A stretch of 64,000 nt of DNA from Shimia sp040370365 (GTDB taxonomy: Bacteria; Pseudomonadota; Alphaproteobacteria; Rhodobacterales; Rhodobacteraceae): NCBI RefSeq assembly GCF_040370365.1, contig NZ_BAABWQ010000002.1, positions 310,001 to 374,000 on the forward strand, written 5' to 3'. The translations under genes were made by a program, and so were the position numbers. Under the pieces are notes generated by a model that saw only the letters and a list, made by a program, of their open reading frames with translations, was not told the DNA's origin and made no database searches. Below, one piece after another: positions 63,606 to 64,000 of the stretch; position 1 is the stretch's first letter; every line of letters starts with the position of its first letter.

Positions 63606-64000
63606 TCATATGGCCTCGGGCGCTCCCCAACGGCTCTGCAAATAGGCCACAATTTCGTCTCGCGCCTTCCGATAGGCCGCAAGTTTTGCCTCACGCCCAT
63701 CCCCAGCCAGCGCCCCACTTGGGTCTGTCACCGGCCAGTATTCGAGCTCTAGGTGGTCAAATCGCGTCAACTTCGCTGCCTCTGCGCGACTGGCAGGTGT
63801 CAGTGCCACAACCATGTCAAAGCTAGACATCTCGTCACCGCGCTTTTCCATCTCTTCAAAACTGCGGGTGCGATGCCTGTCCAGTTCCACGCCAATCTCG
63901 GCACAAACTGCAATCGCAAACCCGTCAATGTCCAGATCACTGCGAATGCCAGCAGACTGCACATAGACGTCATGCCCATAGAGCTTTTTCATGATGCCTT
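63606..64000 (-). CDS. Low-molecular-weight phosphatase-like protein, partial
   Basis: The frame is open to the right edge; the N-terminal phosphate-binding loop (CX5R) lies outside the window. What is seen fits the fold of LMW protein phosphatases/arsenate reductases: VYVQSAGIR, AVCAEIGVELDRHRTRSFEEM, DMVVALTPASRAEA and WPVTDPSG with the general-acid Asp. Phosphatase and arsenate reductase cannot be told apart here. Confidence 0.82.
   Translation of the reverse strand, partial: GIMKKLYGHDVYVQSAGIRSDLDIDGFAIAVCAEIGVELDRHRTRSFEEMEKRGDEMSSFDMVVALTPASRAEAAKLTRFDHLELEYWPVTDPSGALAGDGREAKLAAYRKARDEIVAYLQSRWGAPEAI

Noticed and set aside
1..64000. CRISPR arrays, rRNA genes and insertion sequences
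   Set aside because: No regularly spaced repeats, rRNA-like stretches or transposase-like proteins were seen on either strand.

Overview
The window is a stretch of alphaproteobacterial chromosome, most likely from the Rhodobacteraceae (Roseobacter group). The host genes support this: a heterotetrameric sarcosine oxidase operon (soxBDAG), a TRAP transporter with uxuA, an opgCGH periplasmic-glucan operon, and the conserved yacG / RNase G / maf / infA block. The host region 1-30900 holds, in order: an Alg8/Alg44-like polysaccharide synthase pair (c-di-GMP type, cut by the left edge); a TPP enzyme, a class III CoA-transferase and a TPR38-like protein; opgC-opgG-opgH; an esterase / rhodanese / YHS-protein cluster; an AraC-type regulator convergent with soxBDAG; a GntR regulator divergent from a TRAP transporter, an SDR and mannonate dehydratase (hexuronate use); and an iron-chelate-type ABC transporter coupled to a pseudoazurin. 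Host sequence resumes after the tRNA at 60234 with yacG, an RNase E/G, maf, infA, a nitrilase and a low-molecular-weight phosphatase cut by the right edge.

From 30901 to 60205 the chromosome is occupied by two related integrative elements in tandem at the 3' end of a tRNA-Phe(GAA) gene. The intact tRNA lies at 60160-60234 on the minus strand. Its 3'-terminal 46 bp are repeated exactly at 45631 and 30901. Element 1 (E1) spans 30901-45676 and element 2 (E2) spans 45631-60205. Both share one backbone in the same order and orientation: tyrosine integrase, an overlapping gene that differs between the two, an AlpA-like regulator, primase, RepA-like ATPase, a conserved non-coding block, a 76-aa DUF2628-like membrane protein on the other strand, and a 65/66-aa conserved protein. 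I see no capsid, portal, terminase, relaxase or conjugation genes, so these look like small replicating satellite-type or integrative elements. At each end of each element is a YACCC-N6-YACCC motif placed almost identically relative to the repeat (179/180 bp on one side, 85/84 bp on the other), as expected for integrase arm sites. Three genes of each backbone (integrase, DUF2628-like, 65/66-aa) are preceded by the same promoter-like pair, (C)CTGAC and TCTTA(Y), at constant spacing.

Cargo lies in two slots: between the left end and the integrase, and between the 65/66-aa gene and the right end. Nearly all of it looks like anti-phage or conflict machinery. E1 carries a CoiA-like nuclease, a C5-methyltransferase with a convergent restriction endonuclease, an HNH protein, and a four-gene ABC-3C system (SMEK protein, middle component, DUF2326-type ATPase, PLD nuclease). 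E2 carries a CHAT-domain protease, an HNH protein, a GIY-YIG protein inserted into the backbone, a three-Cys-motif protein with its TcmP partner, and an anti-phage dCTP deaminase overlapping a DUF488-like gene. E2 also has two in-frame nonsense codons, one in its primase-helicase and one in its CHAT gene, so it may be losing mobility and one weapon while the rest stays open.

All functional assignments come from reading motifs and protein sequence by eye. No database search was run.
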